From the NCBI RefSeq assembly GCF_006740685.1, contig NZ_CP035425.1:1-64000 (forward strand): DNA of 64,000 nucleotides, read 5' to 3'. Under the pieces are notes generated by a model that had not been told where the DNA came from, ran no database searches, and saw nothing but the letters and a program-made list of their open reading frames with translations. Below are positions 53,212 through 61,571 of this stretch, piece after piece (position 1 is the first letter of the stretch; each line of letters starts with the position of its first letter). The DNA is from Candidatus Nitrosopumilus sp. SW (GTDB taxonomy: Archaea; Thermoproteota; Nitrososphaeria; Nitrososphaerales; Nitrosopumilaceae). The translations under genes and the position numbers were made by a program.

Positions 53212-53823
53212 TTATTTGACTATTCTTTGATTCTCTAATTCAATTAATTGACCTTCAATTTCTTCAGGAGTTTCTCCACCATATGATATCAAAACTCTGT
53301 CATCTTCCATGATTTCAATATCTCTAATGTCGTCAACCTGTTCTCCGTTATAGAAGAATTTTAGAGAATAATCTTCATTGGTACAGAATTCTCTACCGTC
53401 TTGGAATACGAAACATTGATCATCAAGACCTAATGATAATGTCTCAAATAGATATCCTAACGTTACACCTGTTGCATGTTTGTGTACTGTAGAACCATCT
53501 CTTCCTTCAAAATGAATCCAACTTGATTTTATTTGGTATGCTGGTGCTGAAAAGTCAAAATAATCTCCAAATATTCTTACTTGAATTGCAGCATGTGCGT
53601 GATCACTACCCAATGCTCCTGCGTTTTCCGGACCTCCTGGGGCAGTGCTTTGATCCATAGTGACAAAAAGATATGCTGCATATCCTACAATTACTGCAAT
53701 TACCGCTAAAACACCTACTGCAATCAATGTCTGTTTTTTCTGTGCAGCTGAATGTTTAGTAGCATAGTTTTCACGTTTTTGTTCACGTGCTCTTCTCTCT
53801 TTTCTGCCCATAGGATGTTCCAA
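53212..53823 (-). CDS. Membrane-anchored exported protein with His/Cys residues
   Basis: 203 aa. Basic N-terminal tail (~1-30), TM helix ~32-54, then an external domain: SDHAHAAIQVRIFGDYFDFS, SWIHFEGRDGSTVHKHATGV, and two Cys (QCFVFQDGREFC). The HAH and HKH clusters with a Cys pair could bind copper or form a disulfide. I do not recognise a named family. Divergent from the HIT gene. Confidence 0.7.
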   Translation of the reverse strand: MEHPMGRKERRAREQKRENYATKHSAAQKKQTLIAVGVLAVIAVIVGYAAYLFVTMDQSTAPGGPENAGALGSDHAHAAIQVRIFGDYFDFSAPAYQIKSSWIHFEGRDGSTVHKHATGVTLGYLFETLSLGLDDQCFVFQDGREFCTNEDYSLKFFYNGEQVDDIRDIEIMEDDRVLISYGGETPEEIEGQLIELENQRIVK

Positions 53824-53919
53824 CTCTAAAATTTGCCCTAATTAACCATTCGATAAACTCGTATTCCTCAAGAATTATTTTCCAATAAATAATAAATAAA
53901 ATCAAAAACTGCTGAATTT

Positions 53920-54324
53920 ATGACATGTATTTTTTGTGATATTTTAGATGGTAAGAGAGAAGGTCATATTTTGTATGAAGATGACTTACACATCTCGTTT
54001 CTTGATAAATATCCCATAGATGTAGGGCATAGCTTAGTAATTCCACGTGAGCATCATGAGAGGATTACTGATATGACTCCTGAAAATGTAGGCAAGCTTT
54101 TTTCACTAGTTCCAAAGATTGCCAAAGCTATTTTGACTGGTGCTAATGCTGATGCATTTAGTATTGCTCAAAACAATGGCCGTGCTGCAAAACAAATAAT
54201 CCCACACGTACACATCCACATAATTCCAAGATATACTCGAAAGGGAACAATTTGGACTAAACGACAAATTCCTGAAGACTCTGAACTTTCAGAATTGGCA
54301 AAAAAAATTCGTAGTGCTATTTAG
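53920..54324 (+). CDS. HIT-family nucleotide hydrolase
   Basis: 134 aa. Histidine triad HVHIH at 96-100 in IIPHVHIHIIPRY; N-terminal C3-x2-C6 (TCIFCDI) is the zinc-binding start of HINT/HIT proteins. The family hydrolyses adenylated or dinucleoside substrates. Convergent overlap of 8 bp with aRF1. Confidence 0.92.
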   Translation: MTCIFCDILDGKREGHILYEDDLHISFLDKYPIDVGHSLVIPREHHERITDMTPENVGKLFSLVPKIAKAILTGANADAFSIAQNNGRAAKQIIPHVHIHIIPRYTRKGTIWTKRQIPEDSELSELAKKIRSAI

Positions 54325-55597
54325 AGTGGCCTGGATTATATCTTAAAATCGCACCAATCTTGCCAAGACTTGCAAGCATGTTTCCATGTTCTGCACTTCC
54401 TGACACGACTTCTAATTTTGAACCTGTTTTTGATGCTAGCAATTCTAAATAATCTACAATATCTTGCTCGTTTGCTTCAACTTCCATTGAATTGCATCCT
54501 GGACAAGGCTTGTTAGTATATTCTGTCTTTTTTGGAATTACTTCTGGTCTTTCAACAATTTCTTCTTGAACATGTTTACATCTTTTACATATTCCTTCTA
54601 CTCGGTTCAAATTTGTATTGTCTGTTATGATCAAAGTTTCTACTACATTATTTTTTAGAAACTCAATTACTTCTTGTAATCCATATGATCCTTTTCCAGT
54701 GTTTCCATTAATCTCTCTGAATAAATCTTCGACAAGCTTCTTTTCTTCTACCAGTCTAAAATTACCTAAAATATCTGATGATTTTGCAAATGCTTCTCTG
54801 ATTCCTTCTGAACCTGAATATGATGAATCAATTGTTGCAATGATGTTATTTTGTAATCTGTATTCTAGATAGTTTCCATTAATGAAATCTTCTTTTGTAG
54901 GTCCTGGACCTGAAATGACAAGTCCTTTTACTGGATAAATATCAATAAAATATTCTCTTGTAGTTTGTGCTACTCTGTTAAAGTAATACGTCAACTCCAT
55001 CTCTCTTAATTTTTGAAATCTTTTTGCAGACTGTCCTCCTTGTCTGTGTTTTCCTGCCACTCCTGAACCTGTTTGAGCTAATACTTCGATTTTATCTCCA
55101 TGTAATAATCCCCATCCTGCATCTTTAGCATCTATTGCCAAAAATCCAATTAGATTGTCATCTTTGAGCATATCTTTTAGAATGTCTACATGGAAGTGAT
55201 CATCACATCTGTACAGATACTGATTCAAATCTTTTGGAGGATCTATTTCCCAAACTTTGACAACTTCACTTCCCAAAGGTCCTCCTTCTTCTGGAGGTAA
55301 TGCTCCGCAGAACATTACCAAACCTCTTTCAGGAGTTTTCTTGTAAAGTTTTAATCTTTGAATTACTTTCCCTAGAGAATCTACTACATGTGTTCTAGTT
55401 AGATCTGATTTTATGTTGTCTGCCGTACCTTGTTCTTGTTGAAGTGAACCAATAATCTCATGAAGTTGTTTTCCTTTTGGAATGTATACTGTAATTAGTT
55501 CTGTTCCACGACCTGATTTTCTAGATAATTCTTCAAGCGTTTTTCTAATTTTATAGATTTTAACAGAATCTTGTTTTTCTATCTCTATTTTTCCCAT
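54317..55597 (-). CDS. prf1: Archaeal peptide chain release factor aRF1
   Basis: 426 aa from ATG 55597 (MGKIEIEKQDSVKIYKI); a TTG at 55612 would add five residues. NIKS stop-codon motif at ~61-64 (TADNIKSDLTRTHV) and GGQ at ~187-189 (KHRQGGQSAKRF). The C-terminal domain has a C-x2-C pair (GICKRCKH) and CPGC. Terminates translation at all three stop codons. Confidence 0.96.
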   Translation of the reverse strand: MGKIEIEKQDSVKIYKIRKTLEELSRKSGRGTELITVYIPKGKQLHEIIGSLQQEQGTADNIKSDLTRTHVVDSLGKVIQRLKLYKKTPERGLVMFCGALPPEEGGPLGSEVVKVWEIDPPKDLNQYLYRCDDHFHVDILKDMLKDDNLIGFLAIDAKDAGWGLLHGDKIEVLAQTGSGVAGKHRQGGQSAKRFQKLREMELTYYFNRVAQTTREYFIDIYPVKGLVISGPGPTKEDFINGNYLEYRLQNNIIATIDSSYSGSEGIREAFAKSSDILGNFRLVEEKKLVEDLFREINGNTGKGSYGLQEVIEFLKNNVVETLIITDNTNLNRVEGICKRCKHVQEEIVERPEVIPKKTEYTNKPCPGCNSMEVEANEQDIVDYLELLASKTGSKLEVVSGSAEHGNMLASLGKIGAILRYNPGHSK

Positions 55598-55659
55598 TTG
55601 TGCTATCTCCAACCTATGCGGATATTAATTTTGATTGATTGTTTTGCATTTTTGTATGA

Positions 55660-56304
55660 TCATAACTCACCAATTGTCTTAAGAAATACTTCTAATGGTT
55701 GATTACCTCTTATCTTGATAATTTCTTCACCGTTAAACACTAGAAATGAAGGAGTAGCATCAATTCCTATCTCTCTTCCAAATTCATATAATGCATTAAC
55801 TTTGTCTTGATACTTTTGCTCATTAAGACATGTATTGAATATCTCTAAATCTAAACCCACATTTGATGCAAAATTATCTAGTGAATCTCTAGTGATCCAT
55901 CCTGTTCTCTCTCCGCCCCAATTTTTGTAAAGTTCATCATGGTATTCCCAATACATTTCTTGGTCGTTTGCACAATATGATGCTTCAGCTGCCAGTACTG
56001 AATCTGGGCCATTGAGTGGAAAATCTTTGAAAACAAGTTTTACTTTTCCAGTTTTTACAAAATTTTCATTTATCACATTTAGTGTATTTTGATGAAACTT
56101 GTAACAAAATGTACATTGGTAATCGCCCCATTCTAGAATGGTAATTGATGCATTATTGTCACCTAATACTGGAGAACCATCTTCAATTAGTTTTGATGGT
56201 GTTAGTTTTTTTGTATTGCTTTCTGGCTCTAGATAAAATGCCAAGAATCCTCCAGCAAGAATGCCTATGGCTATTGGTATTACTAGAAGATGGTATTTAC
56301 TCAT
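55660..56304 (-). CDS. DsbA-like membrane-anchored thioredoxin-fold protein
   Basis: 214 aa. N-terminal TM anchor ~5-24, then a DsbA-type domain with active site C64-T-F-C67 (WGDYQCTFCYKFH), an inserted helical domain and cis-Pro loop (IDATPSFLVF). Likely an extracytoplasmic thiol-disulfide oxidoreductase or isomerase; could assist copper or Cys-rich exported proteins such as those at 36997 and 24994 (inference). Confidence 0.9.
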   Translation of the reverse strand: MSKYHLLVIPIAIGILAGGFLAFYLEPESNTKKLTPSKLIEDGSPVLGDNNASITILEWGDYQCTFCYKFHQNTLNVINENFVKTGKVKLVFKDFPLNGPDSVLAAEASYCANDQEMYWEYHDELYKNWGGERTGWITRDSLDNFASNVGLDLEIFNTCLNEQKYQDKVNALYEFGREIGIDATPSFLVFNGEEIIKIRGNQPLEVFLKTIGEL

Positions 56305-56339
56305 GTTGATTTTTTTCTAATTGCAAGTAAAAGTCTTGT

Positions 56340-56969
56340 TTAATTTGTAGCAATTGTCCAAAGGGCAGAATTTTTTGCAGAAATTTCTGCTACAAACGAA
56401 TCATCTGAAGATGAAATAATGATGATGTCGCCTTCTGATGGAGTTAATTTATCCACAAGGATTTGTTTTGTTTTTTTGTCTTTACTTAGACAATCTCTGT
56501 CTTCTCCTGGAAAAACAAATTTGTTATTTGTGAATACTAATGTTGTACATCCTGATGATCCATACAATATAGCATAATCTCTTTGTTCCAGCCCTGTTTT
56601 GATTGCCGATGAATATTTTTTTAAAATTACTGCATGATTATTTTTACTCGGAGTTAGACTGTTCTTCTCAATTTTGCATTCTTTTGGAATGATTTTTTGT
56701 AATTGTGCTGTGAATTTTTTCCCTTTTTCAGTTAGGAAATTTCCTGATCTTGTAGAGTCTATCATTTTTGCTTCTTTTAGATGTGAAATCAAGGTCTTCA
56801 CTGCACCTTCTCCTAAATGAATTTCTTTTCCAAAAGTTGCTCTGCTTACAAAACTCTCTTCTGATAGTAGTTGAAGTGCTTTGAATACATGTGGAATACT
56901 AAATGTGAGTACTTTGCTAGATCCCTTTCTAGAAACTATGTTTTGTAATGTCTCGATATTTTTTTTCAG
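56340..56969 (-). CDS. Winged-helix protein, apparent non-canonical CTG start
   Basis: About 209 aa. The frame shows an N-terminal winged helix (FSIPHVFKALQLLSEESFVS, HLGEGAVKTLISHLKEAKMI) and a C-terminal beta domain (~100-200) with GSSGCTTLVF. A GTG at 56801 would delete much of the helix-turn-helix. Upstream to the in-frame TAA there is no ATG, GTG or TTG; CTG at 56969 has AGGT 8 bases before it and a TATA element near 57001-57010. Layout recalls archaeal DUF4443 proteins (tentative). Divergent from cbtB. Confidence 0.6.
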   Translation of the reverse strand: MKKNIETLQNIVSRKGSSKVLTFSIPHVFKALQLLSEESFVSRATFGKEIHLGEGAVKTLISHLKEAKMIDSTRSGNFLTEKGKKFTAQLQKIIPKECKIEKNSLTPSKNNHAVILKKYSSAIKTGLEQRDYAILYGSSGCTTLVFTNNKFVFPGEDRDCLSKDKKTKQILVDKLTPSEGDIIIISSSDDSFVAEISAKNSALWTIATN

Positions 56970-57010
56970 TTTCTTTTACCTGAATTTACTAATTCTAATT
57001 TATTTATAAA

Positions 57011-57027
57011 TTGGATAAATTATCCAA
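57011..57027. promoter_or_regulatory. Perfect 17-bp palindrome in the cbtB divergent promoter
   Basis: TTGGATAA-A-TTATCCAA lies exactly between two TATA-like elements: TTTATAAATA (minus, 57001-57010) for the winged-helix gene and CTTAAATAGA (plus, 57031-57040) for cbtB. A regulator bound here could control both. The cobalt-transport context suggests a metal- or cobalamin-responsive repressor. Confidence 0.7.
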
Positions 57028-57059
57028 GAGCTTAAATAGATTCAGCTGGTGCTAACTTC

Positions 57060-57275
57060 ATGTCTGAAACAAGGCAAATTAATGTGTCAAAATCACAAGT
57101 ACCAAAATTAGCAATTATTGCATTAGGTATTATCTTTGCAGCAGGATTGTTTGTTGTAGGATTTGATCAAGGACATATTTTCAGTCTAGTTTATGGTGAA
57201 CAAGCATTTACTGATTTGTACATCCATGAGCTTACTCATGATATGAGACATGCCGCAGGCTTTCCATGCCATTAG
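57060..57275 (+). CDS. cbtB: CbtB-like predicted cobalt transporter subunit
   Basis: 71 aa. One TM helix (~17-37), then the family's C-terminal metal motif: LYIHELTHDMRHAAGFPCH, with four His and a Cys. CbtB pairs with CbtA; in bacteria both are often under cobalamin riboswitch control, but no such riboswitch is visible here. CbtA starts 12 bp later. Confidence 0.88.
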   Translation: MSETRQINVSKSQVPKLAIIALGIIFAAGLFVVGFDQGHIFSLVYGEQAFTDLYIHELTHDMRHAAGFPCH

Positions 57276-57287
57276 AGGTTCTTTATC

Positions 57288-58016
57288 ATGAAAACGTCTC
57301 TTTTTATCATAATTGTTTTAATTTCAGGTGCATTTGCTGGACTAATTCATGGTACAGTTAATTTTGCAATTGTTGAACCTTATCTTGATCAAGCAATAGG
57401 TATTGAAAATCAAAACCTCTTTGCATCTGGTGAGGAAGAAGATACTCCTGAATTTTGGGTAGAGTATGAGGGATATCGAACTTGGCAAAAAAGTGGGCAA
57501 ATTCTTGCTGGTGTGATCTTAGGAACTTCTGTTGGAGCGTTATTTGGAATTGTATTTGCATTATCTAGAAATGTGTTGCCTGGAAACAATGATGTCAAAA
57601 AATCATTATTGCTTGCTGGTATCATGTGGCTAACACTATACATCATTCCTTTCTTGAAATACCCTGCAAATCCTCCCACAGTAGGTGATGGTGAAACTGT
57701 TGTTTTAAGAGCGATTTTGTATTTGTCATTTATTGCAATATCTGGATTTGGCGCAGTTGGATTTTATCAATTATCAAAGAAACTAAAAAACAACAAAAAA
57801 CTTGTTGCGTTGATAGGCTATGGCGTTTTTATTTCGGCAGTATTTTTTGCAATGCCAGAAAACCCTGATGAAATAACTGCTCCTATGGATTTGGTCAATG
57901 AGTTTAGATTCATGTCTGTTCTTGGAGTAACCTCATTTTGGGCATCTGTTGGAATTATTCTCGGGTTGTTTTGGAGAAAACTTTCTCCTCAACAAAAAAC
58001 CACTCGCTACAACTAA
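57288..58016 (+). CDS. cbtA: CbtA-like predicted cobalt transporter subunit
   Basis: 242 aa membrane protein with about five TM helices: GAFAGLIHGTVNFAIVEPYL at the start (family hallmark), VILGTSVGALFGIVFALSRN, then LLAGIMWLTLYIIPFLKYPA, ISGFGAVGFYQLSKK and a last helix near 220. Conserved His/Glu/Pro in TM1 may coordinate metal. Thaumarchaeota make cobalamin and need cobalt. Forms an operon with cbtB. Confidence 0.88.
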   Translation: MKTSLFIIIVLISGAFAGLIHGTVNFAIVEPYLDQAIGIENQNLFASGEEEDTPEFWVEYEGYRTWQKSGQILAGVILGTSVGALFGIVFALSRNVLPGNNDVKKSLLLAGIMWLTLYIIPFLKYPANPPTVGDGETVVLRAILYLSFIAISGFGAVGFYQLSKKLKNNKKLVALIGYGVFISAVFFAMPENPDEITAPMDLVNEFRFMSVLGVTSFWASVGIILGLFWRKLSPQQKTTRYN

Positions 58017-58038
58017 TTCTAAATCTATAGAACGAGAA
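58016..58038 (+). promoter_or_regulatory. Left copy of a perfect 23-bp inverted repeat
   Basis: ATTCTAAATCTATAGAACGA plus GAA starts at the last base of the cbtA stop and lies 14 bp upstream of a TTTAAATA box for the HTH gene at 58084. Its exact reverse complement is at 58775-58797. The spacing before TATA suits an activator or repressor site. Confidence 0.8.
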
Positions 58039-58083
58039 CAAAAACATCTCGTTTAAATACATCTTGAATATTTTTGATTTTAA

Positions 58084-58416
58084 ATGTCTAGAAAACTTAC
58101 ATTACCTCAACTAAAAAAATATGATATTACCCAAAAAGTAATTGAGGCATTAGCTGATTCTGAATCTCGTGCAATATTGTTTTCAATTATTAGAAAAGGA
58201 AACACTGCTGCTGAACTCTCAGATAAACTCAAAATTCCTCTTAGTTCTGTATACAAAAAATTGGCTGACCTTGAAGAACTTACACTAATTGAGGTTGAAA
58301 AATGGATGTTATCTGACAAAGGTAGAAAATACAAGGTTTATCGAAGTAGAATTAGTAAAGCAGATATCTCAATAAAGAAACCTGAACCTGTCTTAACATT
58401 ACTTCCAAACAAGTGA
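58084..58416 (+). CDS. Small winged-helix regulator, paralogue 1
   Basis: 110 aa, ArsR/TrmB-like helix-turn-helix: ITQKVIEALADSESRAILFS, IRKGNTAAELSDKLKIPLSS, VYKKLADLEELTLIEVEKWM. The C-terminal tail (YRSRISKADISIKK) is shared with its neighbour. Forms a tandem pair with 58421, 4 bp apart. Flanked by the 23-bp inverted repeat, so autoregulation and control of the phn-type transporter are likely. Confidence 0.82.
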   Translation: MSRKLTLPQLKKYDITQKVIEALADSESRAILFSIIRKGNTAAELSDKLKIPLSSVYKKLADLEELTLIEVEKWMLSDKGRKYKVYRSRISKADISIKKPEPVLTLLPNK

Positions 58417-58420
58417 TTCT

Positions 58421-58771
58421 ATGTCAAAACCAAACATTATACAGTTATCTGAATTTGATATCACTCAAAAAATTATTGAGTCACTAAGTAATGTTTGTAC
58501 AAGAGCGGTATTGTTTTCTGTCAAAAATGAATCCAAAGATGCAACACAGATTGCCGAAGAATTGAAAATTTCACTTTCTACCGTTTACAAAACTCTTTCA
58601 AATCTTGAAGATCTTGCTTTAGCAGAAGTAGACAAATTTGTGATTTCTCCTGAAGGAAAAAAGATCAAACAATACCGTAGTAGAATCGGAAAAGTTGAGA
58701 TAACCGTAGACAATCTTGAGCCTAGTTTGAATCTGTATCCTAACACAGATAATCCTAAATCAAGCCTGTAG
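58421..58771 (+). CDS. Small winged-helix regulator, paralogue 2
   Basis: 116 aa, clearly homologous to 58084 along its length (DITQKIIESLSNVCTRAVLF; ISLSTVYKTLSNLEDLALAE; YRSRIGKVEIT). Differs by a Cys in the first helix (NVCTRAV). A tandem duplication that may now form a heterodimer. Its stop is 3 bp before the right copy of the inverted repeat. Confidence 0.82.
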   Translation: MSKPNIIQLSEFDITQKIIESLSNVCTRAVLFSVKNESKDATQIAEELKISLSTVYKTLSNLEDLALAEVDKFVISPEGKKIKQYRSRIGKVEITVDNLEPSLNLYPNTDNPKSSL

Positions 58772-58774
58772 TTA

Positions 58775-58797
58775 TTCTCGTTCTATAGATTTAGAAT
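58775..58797 (-). promoter_or_regulatory. Right copy of the 23-bp inverted repeat
   Basis: Exact reverse complement of 58016-58038. It is 23 bp upstream of a TTTAAATAAT box (58821-58830) and 60 bp before the phnD ATG, so it occupies the same promoter position in front of the transporter operon, in opposite orientation. Confidence 0.8.
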
Positions 58798-58857
58798 GAT
58801 TCTATGGAATGAAAATTCAGTTTAAATAATTTAGCTCTTCCTAATTTTTCAGTAATC

Positions 58858-59946
58858 ATGAAACAACGAACAACTTTGGCGATTATTGTTGCATTTGCAG
58901 CTATTGGCATGGCAACAATTCCTTTGAGCCAAACAGCACAAGCACAGAGTTCTATTCCTGATTGGATTAAAACAAATGCTGCTTGGTGGGCAGAAGGCGC
59001 TGTAGATGATGCAACTTTTCTTAATGGAATTGAATTCCTAATAGAAAGCGGAATCATCAATGTTTCATCTGATTCAAAACCTGTAGATGTTGATACTCTA
59101 ACAATAGGATTCATTCCAGTTGAAAAGGCTGATGAATTAACTCCAAAAGCACAAGCACTGGAACAATTCCTTGAAAAGAATTTAGGTATCGATGTTGAAG
59201 TAGTTATTCCAACAAACTATGAGACCATAATTGAAGGAATGAGATTTGGTCACATTGATGCTGCCTTTATGGACACTGGACCTGCATGGATTACCCATGA
59301 AAGAACAGGTGCAGAAGCTGTTTTGGCAGAACTTGTTGGAGGTAAAGTAAATTACCAAGCAACAGTTTGGACACTGGCAGAAAATGATTCTCTTCAATCT
59401 ATTGAAGATACTGTTGGCAAAAAAGTTGCATTTACCAGTATGACTGGTTCCTCTGGTTTTGTTAGACCTATGGGAACTTTAGTTACTGAAGGACATGTAA
59501 CAATTGAAGGTGATGATATCGTAGCACTTGAATCTGCATTAGCAAATAGCTTTGAAAGTTATACTTTTGCAGGCGGATACAAAGCAGCATTGACCTTACT
59601 TCTTGAAGGAAAAGTTGATGTTGCATTTGGTTCTGATATTGCACCACAAAAGTATCTTGAATTAGAAGATCAAAAGAAATTACGCCCAGTTACAACTATT
59701 GGTCCAGTACCATCACACGTGTTTATGGTAAGTGCTGACATGTCAGAATCTACCAAAAATGCACTAGTTGACACTCTCATCAAACTAAACTATGATGAGC
59801 ATAATTCAATTTTGACTGACTTGTATGGTGCTGAAGCACTAGTTCCAACTACTACTACGATGCACATAGGCGAATTCGGTGAATTCATCAATGCATTGAC
59901 AGGACTTGATCAGAAGATACTTGACAAATACAACAAGAGCAAATAA
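58858..59946 (+). CDS. phnD: PhnD-like ABC substrate-binding protein
   Basis: 362 aa. Signal peptide ~1-30, then a short domain (SIPDWIKTNAAWWAEGAVDD, FLNGIEFLIESGII) common at the start of thaumarchaeal exported proteins, then a PhnD/phosphate-phosphonate periplasmic-binding fold (TLTIGFIPVEKADEL, DAAFMDTGPAWITHE, FTSMTGSSGFVRPMG, DVAFGSDIAP). Ligand may be phosphonate, phosphite or another oxyanion. First gene of phnDCE. Confidence 0.9.
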   Translation: MKQRTTLAIIVAFAAIGMATIPLSQTAQAQSSIPDWIKTNAAWWAEGAVDDATFLNGIEFLIESGIINVSSDSKPVDVDTLTIGFIPVEKADELTPKAQALEQFLEKNLGIDVEVVIPTNYETIIEGMRFGHIDAAFMDTGPAWITHERTGAEAVLAELVGGKVNYQATVWTLAENDSLQSIEDTVGKKVAFTSMTGSSGFVRPMGTLVTEGHVTIEGDDIVALESALANSFESYTFAGGYKAALTLLLEGKVDVAFGSDIAPQKYLELEDQKKLRPVTTIGPVPSHVFMVSADMSESTKNALVDTLIKLNYDEHNSILTDLYGAEALVPTTTTMHIGEFGEFINALTGLDQKILDKYNKSK

Positions 59947-59964
59947 AAACAGGAATTCTGAAAA

Positions 59965-60795
59965 ATGAAACAAATTCAGATGACTGCAAATCCTTCTTTT
60001 TCTTCAATTTCTACAAAGAAAATCATCCAAATGAATGATGTGTGGACATCATATGATTCTAAAAATTTTGCATTAGAAGGAATCAACATGTCTATTGACC
60101 GAGGAACAAACTATGCTATAGTGGGACAATCTGGCTCTGGAAAATCAACTTTACTAAAACTGATGAATGGTATGATGATTCCAAGTAAAGGAATAATCAA
60201 AATTGATTATGTTACCCCTGATATGAATAATAAAAAATTCAAAAAAATGATGCATACAATTGGATACATTCCTCAAAATCTTGGATTGGTAAAAAACAGT
60301 ACTGTTCTTGAAAATATTTTGATTGGTGCATTGCCACGATTAGGCAAAATTCAATCTCTTTTCAAAAAATTCCCAGAACATGAAATTCAAGAAGCTAAAA
60401 AAATAATTTCTCAAGTGGGTCTATCTGGAAAAGAAGATAGAAAAGCCTACATGTTAAGTGGGGGTGAAAAAAGAAGAGTTGCAATTGCCAGAGCATTAAT
60501 GCAGCACCCTACAATACTTCTTGCTGATGAAATTGTTTCAGAATTAGATCATGTAACTGCTCGTGAAATTATGGGTTTGATTGCAGATGCTCAAAAAAGA
60601 ATGAACCTTACTGCCATCATGGTTCATCATGATATGCAACTTGCTTTAGAGTATGCAAATCGTGTTGCAGTAATCAAGGAAGGCCAAAAAATTCTAGAGA
60701 TTGGCGTTGAGGGTAATACTATAGTTGATTTTCAAACTGGTGATATGACTACCGAAGAAATTATGGAGATGTATGCTGATGACGCCAAAAAATAA
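59965..60795 (+). CDS. phnC: PhnC-like ABC transporter ATPase
   Basis: 276 aa. Walker A GQSGSGKS at 54-61, signature LSGGEKRRVAIARAL (LSGGE rather than LSGGQ), Walker B TILLADEIVSELD and the H-loop MVHHDMQLA. Energises uptake with PhnE. Starts 18 bp after phnD and overlaps phnE by 23 bp. Confidence 0.92.
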   Translation: MKQIQMTANPSFSSISTKKIIQMNDVWTSYDSKNFALEGINMSIDRGTNYAIVGQSGSGKSTLLKLMNGMMIPSKGIIKIDYVTPDMNNKKFKKMMHTIGYIPQNLGLVKNSTVLENILIGALPRLGKIQSLFKKFPEHEIQEAKKIISQVGLSGKEDRKAYMLSGGEKRRVAIARALMQHPTILLADEIVSELDHVTAREIMGLIADAQKRMNLTAIMVHHDMQLALEYANRVAVIKEGQKILEIGVEGNTIVDFQTGDMTTEEIMEMYADDAKK

Positions 60796-61570
60796 CATTG
60801 TAATTGGAATTATCATTGCTTTGTTAGTAGTTGCATCCTACAATGTGGATGCAAATCCTGTAGATTTTGTTCAAGGTTTGCCAAATCTTGGAATTATAGT
60901 TGAAGAAATGCTTCTAGTTGAACCAAAGTATATTCCGACTGCTCTTTGGGCAATGTTTGAAACAATTCAGATGGCCTTTATTGGAACAATTGTCGGTGTT
61001 GCAATTGCATTACCACTTAGTATGTTTGCTGCAAGAAATCTTAACAGCAAGTATGTTTATGCTCCAATTCGTGCATTATTGGCAGCAATTCGTACATTCC
61101 CATCAATTTTGTGGGCAATTCTGTTTGTAATTATGGTTGGATTAGGTCCATTTGCAGGAGTTCTTGCAATTATCATGTATACAATAGGCTTTGTTGCAAA
61201 ATTACAATACGAAGCAATAGAAACAATTGATTCTGATCCTATGGATGCTGTTAGTTCAATTGGTGTGTCAAAATGGCAATTAATCCGATATGTTGTAATT
61301 CCTGAATCTGCTTCTCACTTGCTTAGTCAGATGCTTTACATGTTTGATTACAATGTACGTCAAACAAGTATACTTGGTCTAGTTGGTGCTGGAGGAATTG
61401 GATTCTATATTATCAATTATATCAAATTCTTTGAATATGGAAAGGCTGCTGTCTTTATGTTGGTAGTTTTGGCAGCAGTACTAGTAATTGATTGGGTCAG
61501 TGTTAAAATCAGAGATAAATACATCATAAAGTCTCAACACGGAATGGAAGTTACTGCAAAAAGCAATTAA
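60773..61570 (+). CDS. phnE: PhnE-like ABC transporter permease
   Basis: 265 aa with about six TM helices. The binding-protein-dependent transport loop is seen in LQYEAIETIDSDPMDAVSSI and GVSKWQLIRYVVIPE (EAA-type motif). Helices include FIGTIVGVAIALPLSMFAAR and LWAILFVIMVGLGPFAGVLA. Completes the phnDCE transporter; no C-P lyase genes lie in the window. Confidence 0.92.
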   Translation: MLMTPKNNIVIGIIIALLVVASYNVDANPVDFVQGLPNLGIIVEEMLLVEPKYIPTALWAMFETIQMAFIGTIVGVAIALPLSMFAARNLNSKYVYAPIRALLAAIRTFPSILWAILFVIMVGLGPFAGVLAIIMYTIGFVAKLQYEAIETIDSDPMDAVSSIGVSKWQLIRYVVIPESASHLLSQMLYMFDYNVRQTSILGLVGAGGIGFYIINYIKFFEYGKAAVFMLVVLAAVLVIDWVSVKIRDKYIIKSQHGMEVTAKSN

Positions 61571-61571
61571 C

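Noticed and set aside
57001-57060. Cobalamin riboswitch before cbtB
   Set aside because: The leader from TATA to ATG is too short and no B12-box sequence is visible.
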